From contig NC_057924.1 of assembly GCF_018873765.1 (NCBI RefSeq), positions 14,037,001-14,101,000 on the forward strand: a stretch of 64,000 nt of DNA, read 5' to 3'. The notes beneath the pieces are model-generated. The model did not search any database, was not told where the DNA came from, and saw only the letters and a list, made by a program, of their open reading frames with translations. Origin of the DNA: Telopea speciosissima. Taxonomy: Eukaryota; Streptophyta; Magnoliopsida; Proteales; Proteaceae. Below are positions 11,310 through 21,179 of this stretch, in pieces; the stretch's first letter is position 1, and the number at the start of each line of letters is the position of its first letter. Both the position numbers and the translations under genes were made by a program.

Positions 11310-12241
11310 TACTCATTGTATTGCCCAAGACTTGAAAACGGGTCGTACGATTAGCAGTGGTAAGGTAATTGGTGGTCTTTACATCCTAGATAGCTCTTCA
11401 TCAGTTCCATCAGCTTTGGTTTCACGTTCTGACTCATCTAATTCTGCCTTGGCTGAACTACATAGATGGCATCAATGTTTGGGCCATCCTCTTAGAATCT
11501 TATCTACTTTATTAGCCAGTTTAGTTAAAAGTTGTAATGCAAACAATTTCTCTTGTGATGCTTGCATTTTTGCAAAACAGACTTTAGCTATTTTATCCAG
11601 TTTCAGAAAGTAAAAGTTTAATTCCATTTGGTTTGATTCATTCTAATGTGTAGGGTCCAACCTGTTGCTGTTCTACTTCTGGCTTCGTTGGTTTGTTACT
11701 TTCATTGATTGCTTTAGTCGTACTACATGGGTTTACCTTATGCATCAGAAGAGTGATGTCTCATCCTACTTCCAGTTATTTCATAAAATGGTTGAAATTT
11801 GGTCGATAATGGGAAGGTATAGGTTTGATGCCAAGGTGATAAGATTTTGAGGTCCGATAATGGGAAGGTATATATGAAGGGTTCATTTCAATCTTATCTG
11901 TCTGATAATGGGATCATCCACCAGACTTCCTGTGTCGACACTCCAGCTCAGAATGGTGTCGCGGAAAGAAAGAATCGGCACCTCTTGGAAGTTGCCAAAT
12001 CCCTTATGTTTACTCTAGCAGTCTCTCCTCGGTTTTGGGGTGATGCAGTCCTTTCTGCTGCATAACCGGCTGCCCTCACGTGTCCTTGACGCTCACTGCC
12101 CTCTGGAGGTCTTATTGGGCTCCTTTTATTTTATTGTACCCCTGAAGGTGTTTGGTTGTGTGGTTTTTCCTAGAAATCACCATGTTAGTGGGAAATTTGA
12201 TCCCAAGGGACTTAGCTGCATTTTCTTGGGATACTTTGCCA
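11310..12241 (+). pseudogene. copia B GAG-pre-integrase and integrase fragment
   Basis: 11320-11613 encodes the GAG-pre-integrase domain (IAQDLKTGRTISSGKVIGGL, HRWHQCLGHP, and a zinc-binding C-x2-C as CDACIFAKQ). 11665-12249 encodes the integrase core with WVYLMHQKSDV, RSDNGKVYMKGSF, PAQNGVAERKNRHLLEV and FGCVVF. An internal repeat near 11800-11870, in which gataatgggaaggtat occurs twice, breaks the frame. A stop follows VLSAA near 12062. The fragment ends in the target copy TACTTTGCCA at 12232-12241. Confidence 0.85.
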
Positions 12242-13380
12242 TAGTTTGAGAACTTGCGAGATCTCGCCGAGTTTCTCTGTTTTTCGAAATCCCGAGACAA
12301 GACTGCCTACGAGTCTCAAAATGTCAATATCTCGCTGAGATCTCGGATCTCGGTCGAGATCTTGGTTTGACATAGGAAAATGCCCATCTAGGTCCTTTAT
12401 ATGAGTGTCAGATCTCGAGATCTTGCTGAAAAATCTTGGTATACAGACACCTATCTATGCCAGGAACCAAGACAGACAAGACAGACGAGTTAGCATACGA
12501 GTTGTAAAAAGTGCAACAACTCTACCGAGATCTTGCCGAGTTCTCGAGAATCTCGATCCAAACTCTTTTGACGATCTCGAGATCTTGTGGAAAATCTTGT
12601 ATAAAGACACTATCTATGCAACATGTATCACACTTATTTAGGCCGAAAGACCTTATTTATGCCTAAATAAGCAATACCCTATTATTATTTTATTTCATTT
12701 ACTTAAGATATTATTCATAATAAGCAATACCCTTAGTTAAAATAAAATTCAAAAGGAAAAAATCGGAGTCAATTTTCAACTTTTAATGTTGGGTTTTCAA
12801 ATCTAAAATTCCATAAATCTTAATATAAAACATTGCTAAAAGCTAAAACTAAAATATTCATTGTTTGATGTCCAAAATATATTTTCATTGAGTGAAAGCA
12901 ATTAAGTTTGACATATAAATTTTCAATCTTTTGGAAAATTTGAATTTGATTTTTAACTATTATTATTGGATTCAAATAGGGGGCTATTTGCTTATTTATG
13001 AATAATATCTTAAGTAAATGAAATACAAATACAAAAGCATTTATTTAAATGATATTAGGCATAAATTGCCTAAATAAGTGTGTTTGTCTTGTGTCTGTCC
13101 TGGTTTCTAGCATAAGTAAGTGTCTATCCTGCTTTCCCACTAAGTGAAACTCCTATTTGGACTTTGTTTTTGCAAAATCTGAGTGCCAATGTGTTTAGAT
13201 GGCCTAAAATAGGTTGAATACCAAGTTTTAGACCTAAACTAAGTCTAAAACCCACCGAGATGAGGCTTCGAGTCGAGAAAAAAAAAAGTGCACCAACTCG
13301 GCGAGATCTCGACTCGACTCAGTTTTTCAAGGGTCCAAGTTGGCACCGAGACCCGAGTTTTCGAACCTTGTACTTTGCCA
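12232..13380. mobile_element. Non-autonomous Mutator-like element with 10-bp target duplication
   Basis: TACTTTGCCA occurs at 12232-12241 and 13371-13380, and the copia integrase frame continues across the two sites. The 1129-bp insert has imperfect terminal inverted repeats (AGTTTGAGAACTTGCGAG on the left; AGGTTCGAAAACTCGGGT as the complement of the right end). It is filled with short inverted and direct repeats of cgagatctcg type and an AT-rich centre. Mirrored subterminal text (cacttatttaggc...gcctaaataagtg) points to a foldback-like body. There is no transposase. A 9-10 bp duplication suggests the Mutator superfamily. Confidence 0.75.
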
Positions 13381-15320
13381 CCCAGAAGGGGTATAAATGT
13401 TATCACCCACCTACCCGGAAATTACTTGTCACCATGGATGTTGTCTTTCGGGAATCTGAGGCGTATTTTTCTTCCCACAAACCTCTTCACTCATCGAACC
13501 ATTGGTAGATGTTTTTGTGCCTACAATGAAAGACACCACCATAGAACTTGAAGATGATATAACTAGAGCAGAACAAATTCAGGGGGAGCCACAGTGTACA
13601 ATGAGAACTTTTTCTCGAGGAATATGGCATAAAAAGACCAGCACCACTGCTCCCACTCAATCGGCACAACCTGTTCCAAGTTCTCCTACTGGTAAGACTG
13701 ATATTGACCCTAATCTTAACTTACCAATTGCTATTCGTAAGCCATAGAGAACTTGTACTAAGCATCCTATTTCTAACTTTGTTTCGTATAATTCTCTCTC
13801 TCCTCCTTTCCATGCCTTTGTTTCCTCTTTGTCCTCTGTTTCTATTCCTAACACCTAGTAGGAGGCATTAGCAAAGAAGCAATGAATGAAGAGATGAGTG
13901 CCCTAAAAAAGAATGGCACCTTGGGATTTAGTATCTCTTCCTCTAGGAAAAAAACCCATAGGCTGCAAATGGGTCTTCATTGTAAAGCAGAAGGTTGATG
14001 GATTTATGGAAAGATACAAGGCAAGGCTAGTGGCTAGAGGTTTTACTCTAACCTATGGGATTGATTATCAGGAAACTTTTACCCCAGTTGCCAAAATGAA
14101 TATTGTCAGAGTAATCATTTCCTGTATCGTTAACCAAGGATGGGATCTTCAACAACTTGATGTAAAGAATGCATTTCTTCACAGGGAACTAGAAGAAGTC
14201 TAGATGGAGACTCAAGGCAAGGTCTCAAGAAAGCTTTATATGGCTTAAAACAGTCCCTAAGGGCTTGGTTTGGTTGGTTCCATAAAGCCATGGTGTTGAT
14301 TGGCTATAAACAAAATAATGCTGATTACACTTTGTTTATCAAGAAGAGGTCAGCATATCACAGTGTTGATAATGTATTTTGATGACATTGTAATCATTGG
14401 AAGTGATTCTTAAGAGATAGGTAAATTGAAAACCTATTTGGGAACAGAGTTGGAGATCAATAATCTGGGAAGACGAAGATATTTTCTTGGGATTGAGGTA
14501 GCTCATTCAGCTCAAGGATCTTTCTCTCACAAGGGAAGTATACTCTTGACCACTTATATAAAACAGGAATGCTTAGATACAAGCCTGCAGATAATCCTAT
14601 GGAACCTAATATTCATTTACAAAAATAAGGATGGGGAGTTGGTGGACAAGGGCAGTTATCAAAGGTTGGTTGGTCGTTTGATATACTTGCCCCATACTCG
14701 TCCAAATATAGCATTTGCGGTCAGCATGGTTAGTCAGTATATGCATGACCCTCATTCTACTCATCTTGAAGCAGCATATAGAATTTTGAGATATTTGAAG
14801 TCTGCTCTAGGACAAGGTGTCCTTTTCTCTCCTTAGGGTCACTTGCAAGTTGAGGCCTTCACTAATGCAGGTTAGGCAGGATGTCCAGATGACAGGAGGT
14901 CTACTTCAGGATATTGCACTTTTGTTGGTGGGAACATAGTAACTTGGAGGAGCAAGACGCAAGCAGCTGTTTCTCAGTCCAGTACAGAAGCTGAGTTTAG
15001 AGCTATGGGCTATGGCCCATGGTATTTGTGAGCTCCTTTGGCTGCAAGGGCTTCTTAGTGACTTAGGTGTGCCAATGAAGCTGCCTATGCGTTTGTACAA
15101 TGACAGTAAATCCGCAATCAGCATTGCTCACAACCCGGTCCAACATGTGGAGATCAATCATCACTTCATTAAGGAGAAGCTGAAGCAAGTTGTCATATGT
15201 GTCCCATTTGTGCAATCGTGTGATCAGCTAGCAGATATTTTTACTAGGAGTACTAATAGTAAAAGTTTTGTACCCATTGTAACCAAGTTGGGCATGGTTA
15301 ATATTTATGCACCAACATGA
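13371..15320 (+). pseudogene. copia B integrase end, reverse transcriptase and RNase H
   Basis: It starts with KGYKCYHPPTRK and VTMDVVFRESEAYF (integrase C-terminal region). Reverse transcriptase follows at 13913-14203 with [27 protein letters not shown] and [12 protein letters not shown]. 14426-14836 continues it with YQRLVGRLIYLPHTRPNIAF and AYRILRYLKS. RNase H is at about 14880-15320, with SSTEAEFRAM and IADIFTR-like sequence. The YVDD box is degraded to YFDD near 14370, and stops or frameshifts occur near 13745, 14203, 14410 and 14836. The final stop is at 15318. Confidence 0.85.
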
Positions 15321-15326
15321 GGGGAG

Positions 15327-15536
15327 TGTTGTAATTTGGGGAACAAGGGTATTCTGGTATTTTAGTCTTTATTATTCCCTGAGGGGTATTTTTATACTTC
15401 AATGACCCTCCCCAGACCCCGCAGTGGTGGGAGCTTTGTGCATTGTGTACACCCTATTCTGGAACATGCTTCCATCTATTATAAATAAAGTTGGCTGTGG
15501 ACATAATGTACACAAGCCATTATTCCATTCTCTACA
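15327..15536 (+). repeat. copia B 3' LTR
   Basis: It begins TGTTGTAA directly after a purine tract (gaggggag) and ends TCTACA, about 210 bp. It contains TATA-like ctattataaataaag near 15476. Positions 15403-15455 match the tail of a tRNA-derived SINE (see 63152-63314). No matching 5' LTR was found upstream of gag. Confidence 0.75.
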
Positions 15537-16899
15537 CTGACTTTTAAGGTAAGTTAGTCGTGTCATTAATTACTTCCCAATTTTATTAAAAATTTCCAAA
15601 TTTGTCCCTCAGTAATCACTTTATTATTCATTTAATTTTGTTTTTTAAGTTTTAATAGAACATGAAAAATGTCAATTTGGGAATGTGAGAATCAATGCAT
15701 TAAACACTGCAATGCACAAAGAAGTTGGAATATAGAAAAACCCCAAGGAGGAAGTCTTTGCAGGACAGAGAAAGTACCTACCTGCTGAAACTTAGGGGGT
15801 TCCTGTTTTTCTTTTAACTTTTGTAGCTCTTTGTATATTTAATTTCCTTTTTCTTAAAGAATATATTTCTCTTCATTAGATGTTTCTCTATTCTCATTTT
15901 CTTGGGAAAAAGTAGAGATCATGAATAATGAGTAAATCTGAGAATAATGAGGATGCTGACTTAATGTTACATTATAAATTTAGAATTCTAAGGGTCTATC
16001 TGTTTAGACATAAATCTTCTGTTACAGGCAGATTAATTTATAAATTAGTTTCAACATTTTTATATACCTGGTTGTGTTGCATCATGCATGAACCCCTGTG
16101 CTTCAAATTATTAACTCATTGCATTTGTGAAAAGGTATAAAATTACAGCAAAATGTTGCATAGTTTTGGAAATTTTGATTAATTGAATTGTTCTTGAAGT
16201 GGAGGGATGTTCTTTAGAGCTATAGAGAACATGGTATTTTGATGAATTACCAGTGTTCAGTGTAATTTAACAAGGCCTTATCTTTCTATCTCATGTTTCT
16301 GATTTAGTAATTCTTCTCTTTGAAAAGAAGATAGAACTGCTTTCTTTGAATTACCACCAATGTTCTCCCCTTCCCTTTTCTTTGGAAGAAGCGATAATCT
16401 TGTGCACTACAAGGGGTGCACCTTGTTGCTACAGTTACTAATTTCGTATAGATTTACTTATTTTCTTAGAAGTAAAAAATGTACTTACTGGGGGGAGGAA
16501 CCTGGGGTGTCATTATGAACACTATTTCCAGTTCATATGACTCCATGACAATTAGCCATAGGTGCAACAAGCACCATCTTAATTAATTTCACTAATTTGG
16601 GTCCATTGTTATTTGACACAATCAAGTGCTGGTTTTTCCAATGCCAGTGCAATTATTGTTTGTGGTTATCATGATGTTCAATCCATTATAAGATACTCCC
16701 ATATATGATTTGTTGTTCAGTCTAGTCTGAATCATATACATTTCTTGTTCCAGGAAGCAGGGAGGAGGGGCAGGCCACGATATGTCGGGTAGATATTGTT
16801 CTTCTGGGGGGCTCATTATTTGGACCAAAGTAATCATTTCTTCAGTTTCAGTCCCAGAAAGTTGATTTTGACACCATTTTCCACATAAATGTCATGCAG
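15537..16899 (+). other. TPC1 intron, right part
   Basis: AT-rich intron sequence between the copia B LTR and the terminal TPC1 exon. Apart from the possible small exon at 15736 I see no coding or repeat feature. The short minus-strand open frame at 16622-16837 has no recognisable content. Confidence 0.5.
15736..15773 (+). CDS. TPC1: Possible small TPC1 exon
   Basis: The 38-nt stretch has an ag before it (15734-15735) and a gt after it (15774). It enters in phase 0 and leaves in phase 2, exactly what is needed to join the exons at 339-416 and 16900. It would encode a short basic/acidic linker ending GQRN. Plant TPC1 tails have a basic linker here, but the typical RRRS motif is missing. It is offered on splice phase only; transcripts would be needed to confirm it. 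Confidence 0.3.
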
Positions 16900-16987
16900 C
16901 TCAAAAACACGGAGTCAAAGGGTTGATGCTCTTCTTCATCATATGTTGAGTGCAGAGCTAAGTCAAACTCAATGCCCCAATCCTTAG
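16900..16987 (+). CDS. TPC1: TPC1 terminal exon and stop codon
   Basis: After an ag acceptor at 16898-16899 the frame encodes SKTRSQRVDALLHHMLSAEL, then SQTQCPNP and a TAG stop at 16985-16987. The SRSQRVD-LLHHML motif is the conserved C-terminal signature of plant TPC1. Entry is in phase 2. With the exon at 339-416 this shows that about 16 kb of DNA separates adjacent coding parts of one gene. No polyadenylation signal was assigned; the 3' UTR probably runs to about 17200. Confidence 0.85.
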
Positions 16988-17205
16988 GCTTTATGCTCCT
17001 TCTCTGGTAATCTGCTTTACATATCTCATCTTAATTTAATTTGTTCAGGTGCTTGAAGCATTGCTTTACAACAATATTTTTGGACTAGTATGCTTTTTGT
17101 AAGGGAATTATACATTGGGATCTATTTGTCACATGTTATATTACAAAGGGTATACGTGTCAATCCCATTAAAATAGGGTGGGAGAATAATCCATGATAGC
17201 TATGT

Positions 17206-18552
17206 CCATAGTTGTCAAGGCGTCGCCTAGGCGACAAAGCGATTTTCAAGATCCCAGGTGACTGGTCGCCTAGTTGTCTAGGCGCTTAGATGTGACATCC
17301 AGGCGGAAAATGAGGGGAAAAGGCAAAAGGTTCAGTGGATTTATTAGAAAAAAAGATGTTCAGAGCAGATAATGTGTCTTCTAGTCCCGGAAAAGAAAAA
17401 GTAGCAGCAACAGCCACTACTGGAGAACTGCCGCTGCCATCACTGCTGGAAAAGAGGAAAAAGAACCTAGAAAAGAAGAAAGAAAAATAAGCAGCAGCAG
17501 CGACCAGTCGGCCATCATTGTCGCCCTTCCTGGAAGGAGGTGAAGAAGAAGAAAAGAACAGAGAGACTTTTGCATACCCGTCACTTGATTGCTGGAATGT
17601 CACTGAGTTGCATAGCAAGGTTTAAAGTATCGGTATCGGGTATCGTATTGGTCGGGTGATTTTAAAAGACATCGTATCGTATCATATCGGACATACGTAT
17701 CGAAGAATACAGATACACATGGAAATACACTTTTGGAACAAAAAACAATATAAATAAGCAATATATAACAAGTGTCATGCATAAACACTAGAATTGTGAA
17801 TAATGTATAGCCAAACAAGTGCAATAAATTGAAATTGTTATAAAAGATGAGGTTTCTTACATGTTGTAATCGTCTATAGCCATGAAGAGTATTGGATGAT
17901 GCAAAGGATGTTGTAGCACTCCTTGATTCGTTTTTTAGTCTAAAAGTGTGTAAAACCAAGATCAAATGCAAGATTTTAGACTCTTAATTGAGAGTTTTCC
18001 TTCATTTTTCGTTAGATTAGGAGTTGTATCGAGTGTGTGAGTGAAAATGGCTTTTTATGGAGTGTATCGGTACATATCGGTATGTATCGGTAATGTATCG
18101 GTATGTATCGAGTAGTATCGGTCGATATGAATCGATACATATCGATACGTATTAAACCACCCACAGAACCCTTTACTAGGCGTATCGATGGTATCGATAC
18201 GTATCGGACGTATTATATCGGCCCGTATCCACCGATACATTTCGATACAATTCGAGACAGTCCATTTTTTTTTTTAAAAAAAAAAAAAGAGACATATTGG
18301 TATTGTATCGTATCGGTATTGACCGATACCAATACGTATCAGTCTGTATCGTATCATATCGGTCGATACTTTAAACCATGTTACATAGGCGAGGGTGACA
18401 GTTCGACTTGCAGATGTGAGGGCAATGGACTCAACTCTGTCGAGCCGAATGTTGTGTTTGTTACACAAACTCTTATAATTTATACAAAATTGATAAAATG
18501 TGATTGCTATGACTCAATGCCTTGGGTCGCCTTGTCGCTGTGACAGCTATGG
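17206..18552. mobile_element. Inverted-repeat element of the CCATAG-TTGTCAAGGCG type
   Basis: The left end reads CCATAGTTGTCAAGGCG and the complement of the right end reads CCATAGCTGTCACAGCG. This gives imperfect terminal inverted repeats around non-coding DNA that also contains a second element (17616-18379). A clear target duplication was not seen. The repeated ggcgtcgcctaggcg motif is common in plant repeats of this kind. No transposase was seen. Confidence 0.5.
17607..18388. mobile_element. Mutator-like MITE rich in TATCGG motifs, 9-bp duplication
   Basis: Ends are GGTTTAAAGTATCG and its complement CGATACTTTAAACC. The flanks are GTTGCATAG (17607-17615) and GTTACATAG (18380-18388), a 9-bp duplication with one mismatch. 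The 764-bp body is made of dozens of tatcggta-type units on both strands. Relatives lie at about 25695-25885, 48828-49035 and 50005-50245. Confidence 0.65.
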
Positions 18553-18689
18553 ATCTGTCTTCGTGTTGATGATCTGACAAACTAAGGCTCTATTTGGTTT
18601 GATTTGAATTTCGCATTCAAGGGGTGCTTTCAAGAAATTAGGGTGTCTGGTATTTTTTTTTTTTTTTTTTTTGAGCAACCCTCCCAACA

Positions 18690-20560
18690 CTCGCACTCAT
18701 CTTTTCCTCTAAACCTCTCTGACCCTCTCCCTCCCATGTCTGACCACCCTGTTGTGGTGCCAACACCACCTAGGGCCTCACCCTCCACCTCTCACCATCC
18801 TGAATCGCTCTCTTGGTCCTCTCTCCTTAATCAATCAAACCCATCCCTTCGAGATGGCTTTCCCCTCCATTTCGTCCCGCCCACCATCATCGGTGGTTCC
18901 AAAGCTGCTCATTATGAAGTTGATCTCCTTGTCAATGAAGCAAAGAAATGGGAAATTTGCCTTGTTGGACATTTTATGGGTACTCGTCCCCCCCCCCTTT
19001 CCCTTGGTAAAATCATCCCTAACGAAGCAATAGAAAAAATGCGGTCGTTTTGAAACTTACCTCATAGATAATGGCTTCCTCATATTCAAGTTCTCAAATG
19101 CCAATGACAAATGTCGTGTGCTTGAAAGTGGTCCTTGGAATGTCGGTAGAAAGTCGTCGTTCCTCTGGCAATGGAATTAGTATCTCTAGCTTAACCACCT
19201 TGACCTCAGCTCCCTTCCTCTTTGGGTCTCTCTGCCGGGACTCCCTTTGCATTTTTTGTGTGAAGAGGGATTGAGTGTCGTGGGATCAGTTCTTGGCAAG
19301 TCCCTCTACTCTAATGGGAGAACAAAAATACAAGATCGCCTAGCTTTCACTCAAATTTGTATGGACATTTCGGCTGACTCTCCTTTCTCGAGTCTCGACT
19401 TCCGTAATAGTGGTGGATGACGAAGGCTTCTCCTTTCTCCCAAGCTATTCACTTCAACTGGATGCCGCCTCATTGCCTCTCTTACAAAGTATTTAGCCAC
19501 TCCTCTACAACATGCCAAAACAACTCTCACCCTAAGCCTTCAAGCCAGCCCACCGCTACTCCTGTCCCGGAAAATAACCCTACCTCAACTGTCGACATCC
19601 GTGCTGCTGACCTCTCATCTTCACCAAACCCTCTGTCGAAGCCATCTCCGTTATAGAACCCTTGCACCCAGACATCTCTCCATCCACCATCGTCACCGGC
19701 AATCCATCTTTTGGTCTAGTCTTAAATCCTCTCTGTATCCTCTGCCTGCTGCAACCCCACACGTTTCGAATTTCTCCTCCCCCTTGCGTGTTCGTCGGCG
19801 TAGCCGGCTACGGAAAAAGCTCCGACGTCATGTCTCCACCTCCACCTCTCCCCGTCGCCATGACCATGCTCAACCTTCCTCTTGCCCGCTGGTCCTTCAC
19901 TCTAGGACCAATGGTCAAAATCGTTTCTTTGCGTTTGGAATAGTGGATGACACTTATGACCAGATGACCTCTGCTCCGTCTGATACTTTTTGTGTTCCCT
20001 TTCCCTTTGACGTTGAAGCCCCTCCACCTCATTTGCCTTATGTTCTTCCTTCTGGTACCGCCATTTTTTCCCCTATGGCCTCTGAACATTCTACTTCAAG
20101 TTCTCGAGCTCGCATCTCTCCTCTCTCCCCCCTCCCCTCTTGCCTCTCCCAACTCCTTTAACCCCTTTTGTGGGGGAGGGGGGGCATTGATGTCAGGTCA
20201 AACCTTTACCCTCCAGTCAGCCCCCCCCCCCCTTTCTCCCAGGCTCCAAAACCAATTTGGGCCTATTTCCAGACCACCCTCCTCCTCTTTGAACCAGATC
20301 GGCCATATTATTACCACTAGTCCTTTGAGATCCCATCACCCACTAGGGTATTCACCCTGGACCCATGTGAATAATAACCCGACCCACTCTCCCTCTTCTT
20401 CCTCACCCGACACCGAACCACCATCTGTTAACCCATCTCCTCTCCCTCCCCTCTTGCCCTCTCCTAACCTGACCCATGGCTCTTTCCCTCGCAGTCTACT
20501 AGATGGACTATTGTGGACTATTGGTTGGCCACGTGTCTCATTTTCAGTTCTAGTTCACAT
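18690..20560 (+). pseudogene. LINE copy 3 ORF1 (DUF4283-type, nucleic-acid binding)
   Basis: Broken frames on + encode a plant LINE ORF1: LSWSSLLNQSNPSLRDGFPL near 18800, then LIDNGFLIFKFSNANDKCRV and LESGPWN near 19060-19140 (DUF4283 core). A C-terminal region rich in Pro and Ser runs to about 20560. Several frameshifts and stops occur. A T-rich run at 18653-18673 precedes it. The EN-RT part begins at about 21180. Confidence 0.7.
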
Positions 20561-20564
20561 CTGA

Positions 20565-21175
20565 CACTAAGGTTGGGAGATGGTTCTGGGTAATCGGGAC
20601 GGTTTTTTATCGGTTTTGATCCTCAGGGGTCTCCTAGAACTGTCCTGTTTATGAATGGGACAGGATCCGATCTCTACGATATGATTGCAATTCCTTGATG
20701 GTTCTAATCCCTCAAAGTCTTAAACAATCAAATATTACACATTCCTAAGTATACAATAAAATTTTAAAGCATACAAATAATTGAATATATTCGTAAACAT
20801 AATATAATCAGACATCACTTTGTTAAGAATACAAACACTCAATTAAGCCTCAAAATAATTTGATAAGCCTTAGTTTTCCTTTGCAATTACAATATAACTC
20901 TTATCTTATATAAGTTATAATTATTAAGTATTAACTAAACCTAAATATGTAATTTAGGCATGTTAAATATGTCCTGGCGGTTTCGGTTCTAGCCAATTTC
21001 TTATTGGGCTTTTCGTTTCTGGACCCATTGGGAAACCCGTCCCATAACCATCCTGTCTCATTTAATAACGGTCCCAAAACCAGCTCCCAAAACCATCCCA
21101 TTTAGTAATGGGACGGGTCAGTTGCTAGTTTTAGCAGGATGTTTCCAGTTTTGGACCCAAATTGACACCCTTACT
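20565..21175. repeat. Insertion between LINE ORF1 and ORF2, hAT-like right end
   Basis: Non-coding AT-rich DNA interrupts the LINE. Its right end, attgacaccctta, resembles the TAGGGTGTCAA end of hAT-type MITEs (compare 48197-48736). The left end is less clear (ctaaggttgggag) and I could not match an 8-bp duplication. The N-terminal half of the LINE endonuclease is missing here, so deletion accompanied or preceded the insertion. Confidence 0.4.
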
Positions 21176-21179
21176 CACA

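Larger units (their letters stand above)
9192..11317 (-). mobile_element. Chimeric insertion: copia integrase piece fused to an L1 LINE
   Basis: An 8-bp duplication, TACTCATT, occurs at 9192-9199 and 11310-11317. Between the copies lies one insertion. On minus, 5' to 3', it consists of about 30 bp of filler, a copia integrase segment in sense (about 11282-10846), the 3' half of an L1 LINE in sense (about 10845-9200), and an A tail (T run at 9198-9205). Outside the duplication the host copia reading frame resumes across the gap. One unit with one target duplication and one tail is what a template switch during target-primed reverse transcription would leave; the mechanism is inference. Confidence 0.75.
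2467..15536 (+). mobile_element. Degenerate Ty1/copia retrotransposon (copia B), host of the nest
   Basis: Read in order on +, its parts are gag (2500-3165), zinc knuckle and protease (8551-9199), GAG-pre-integrase and integrase (11310-12241), and the integrase end, reverse transcriptase and RNase H (13371-15320), followed by a 3' LTR. The pieces are separated by three insertions, each flanked by matching target bases: copia A, a LINE-integrase chimera and a Mutator-like element. Reading resumes in the expected domain order after each one. No 5' LTR or primer-binding site was found, so the 5' end is probably lost or rearranged. Many frameshifts and stops show it is inactive. It lies in the sense direction of the TPC1 gene. 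Confidence 0.85.
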
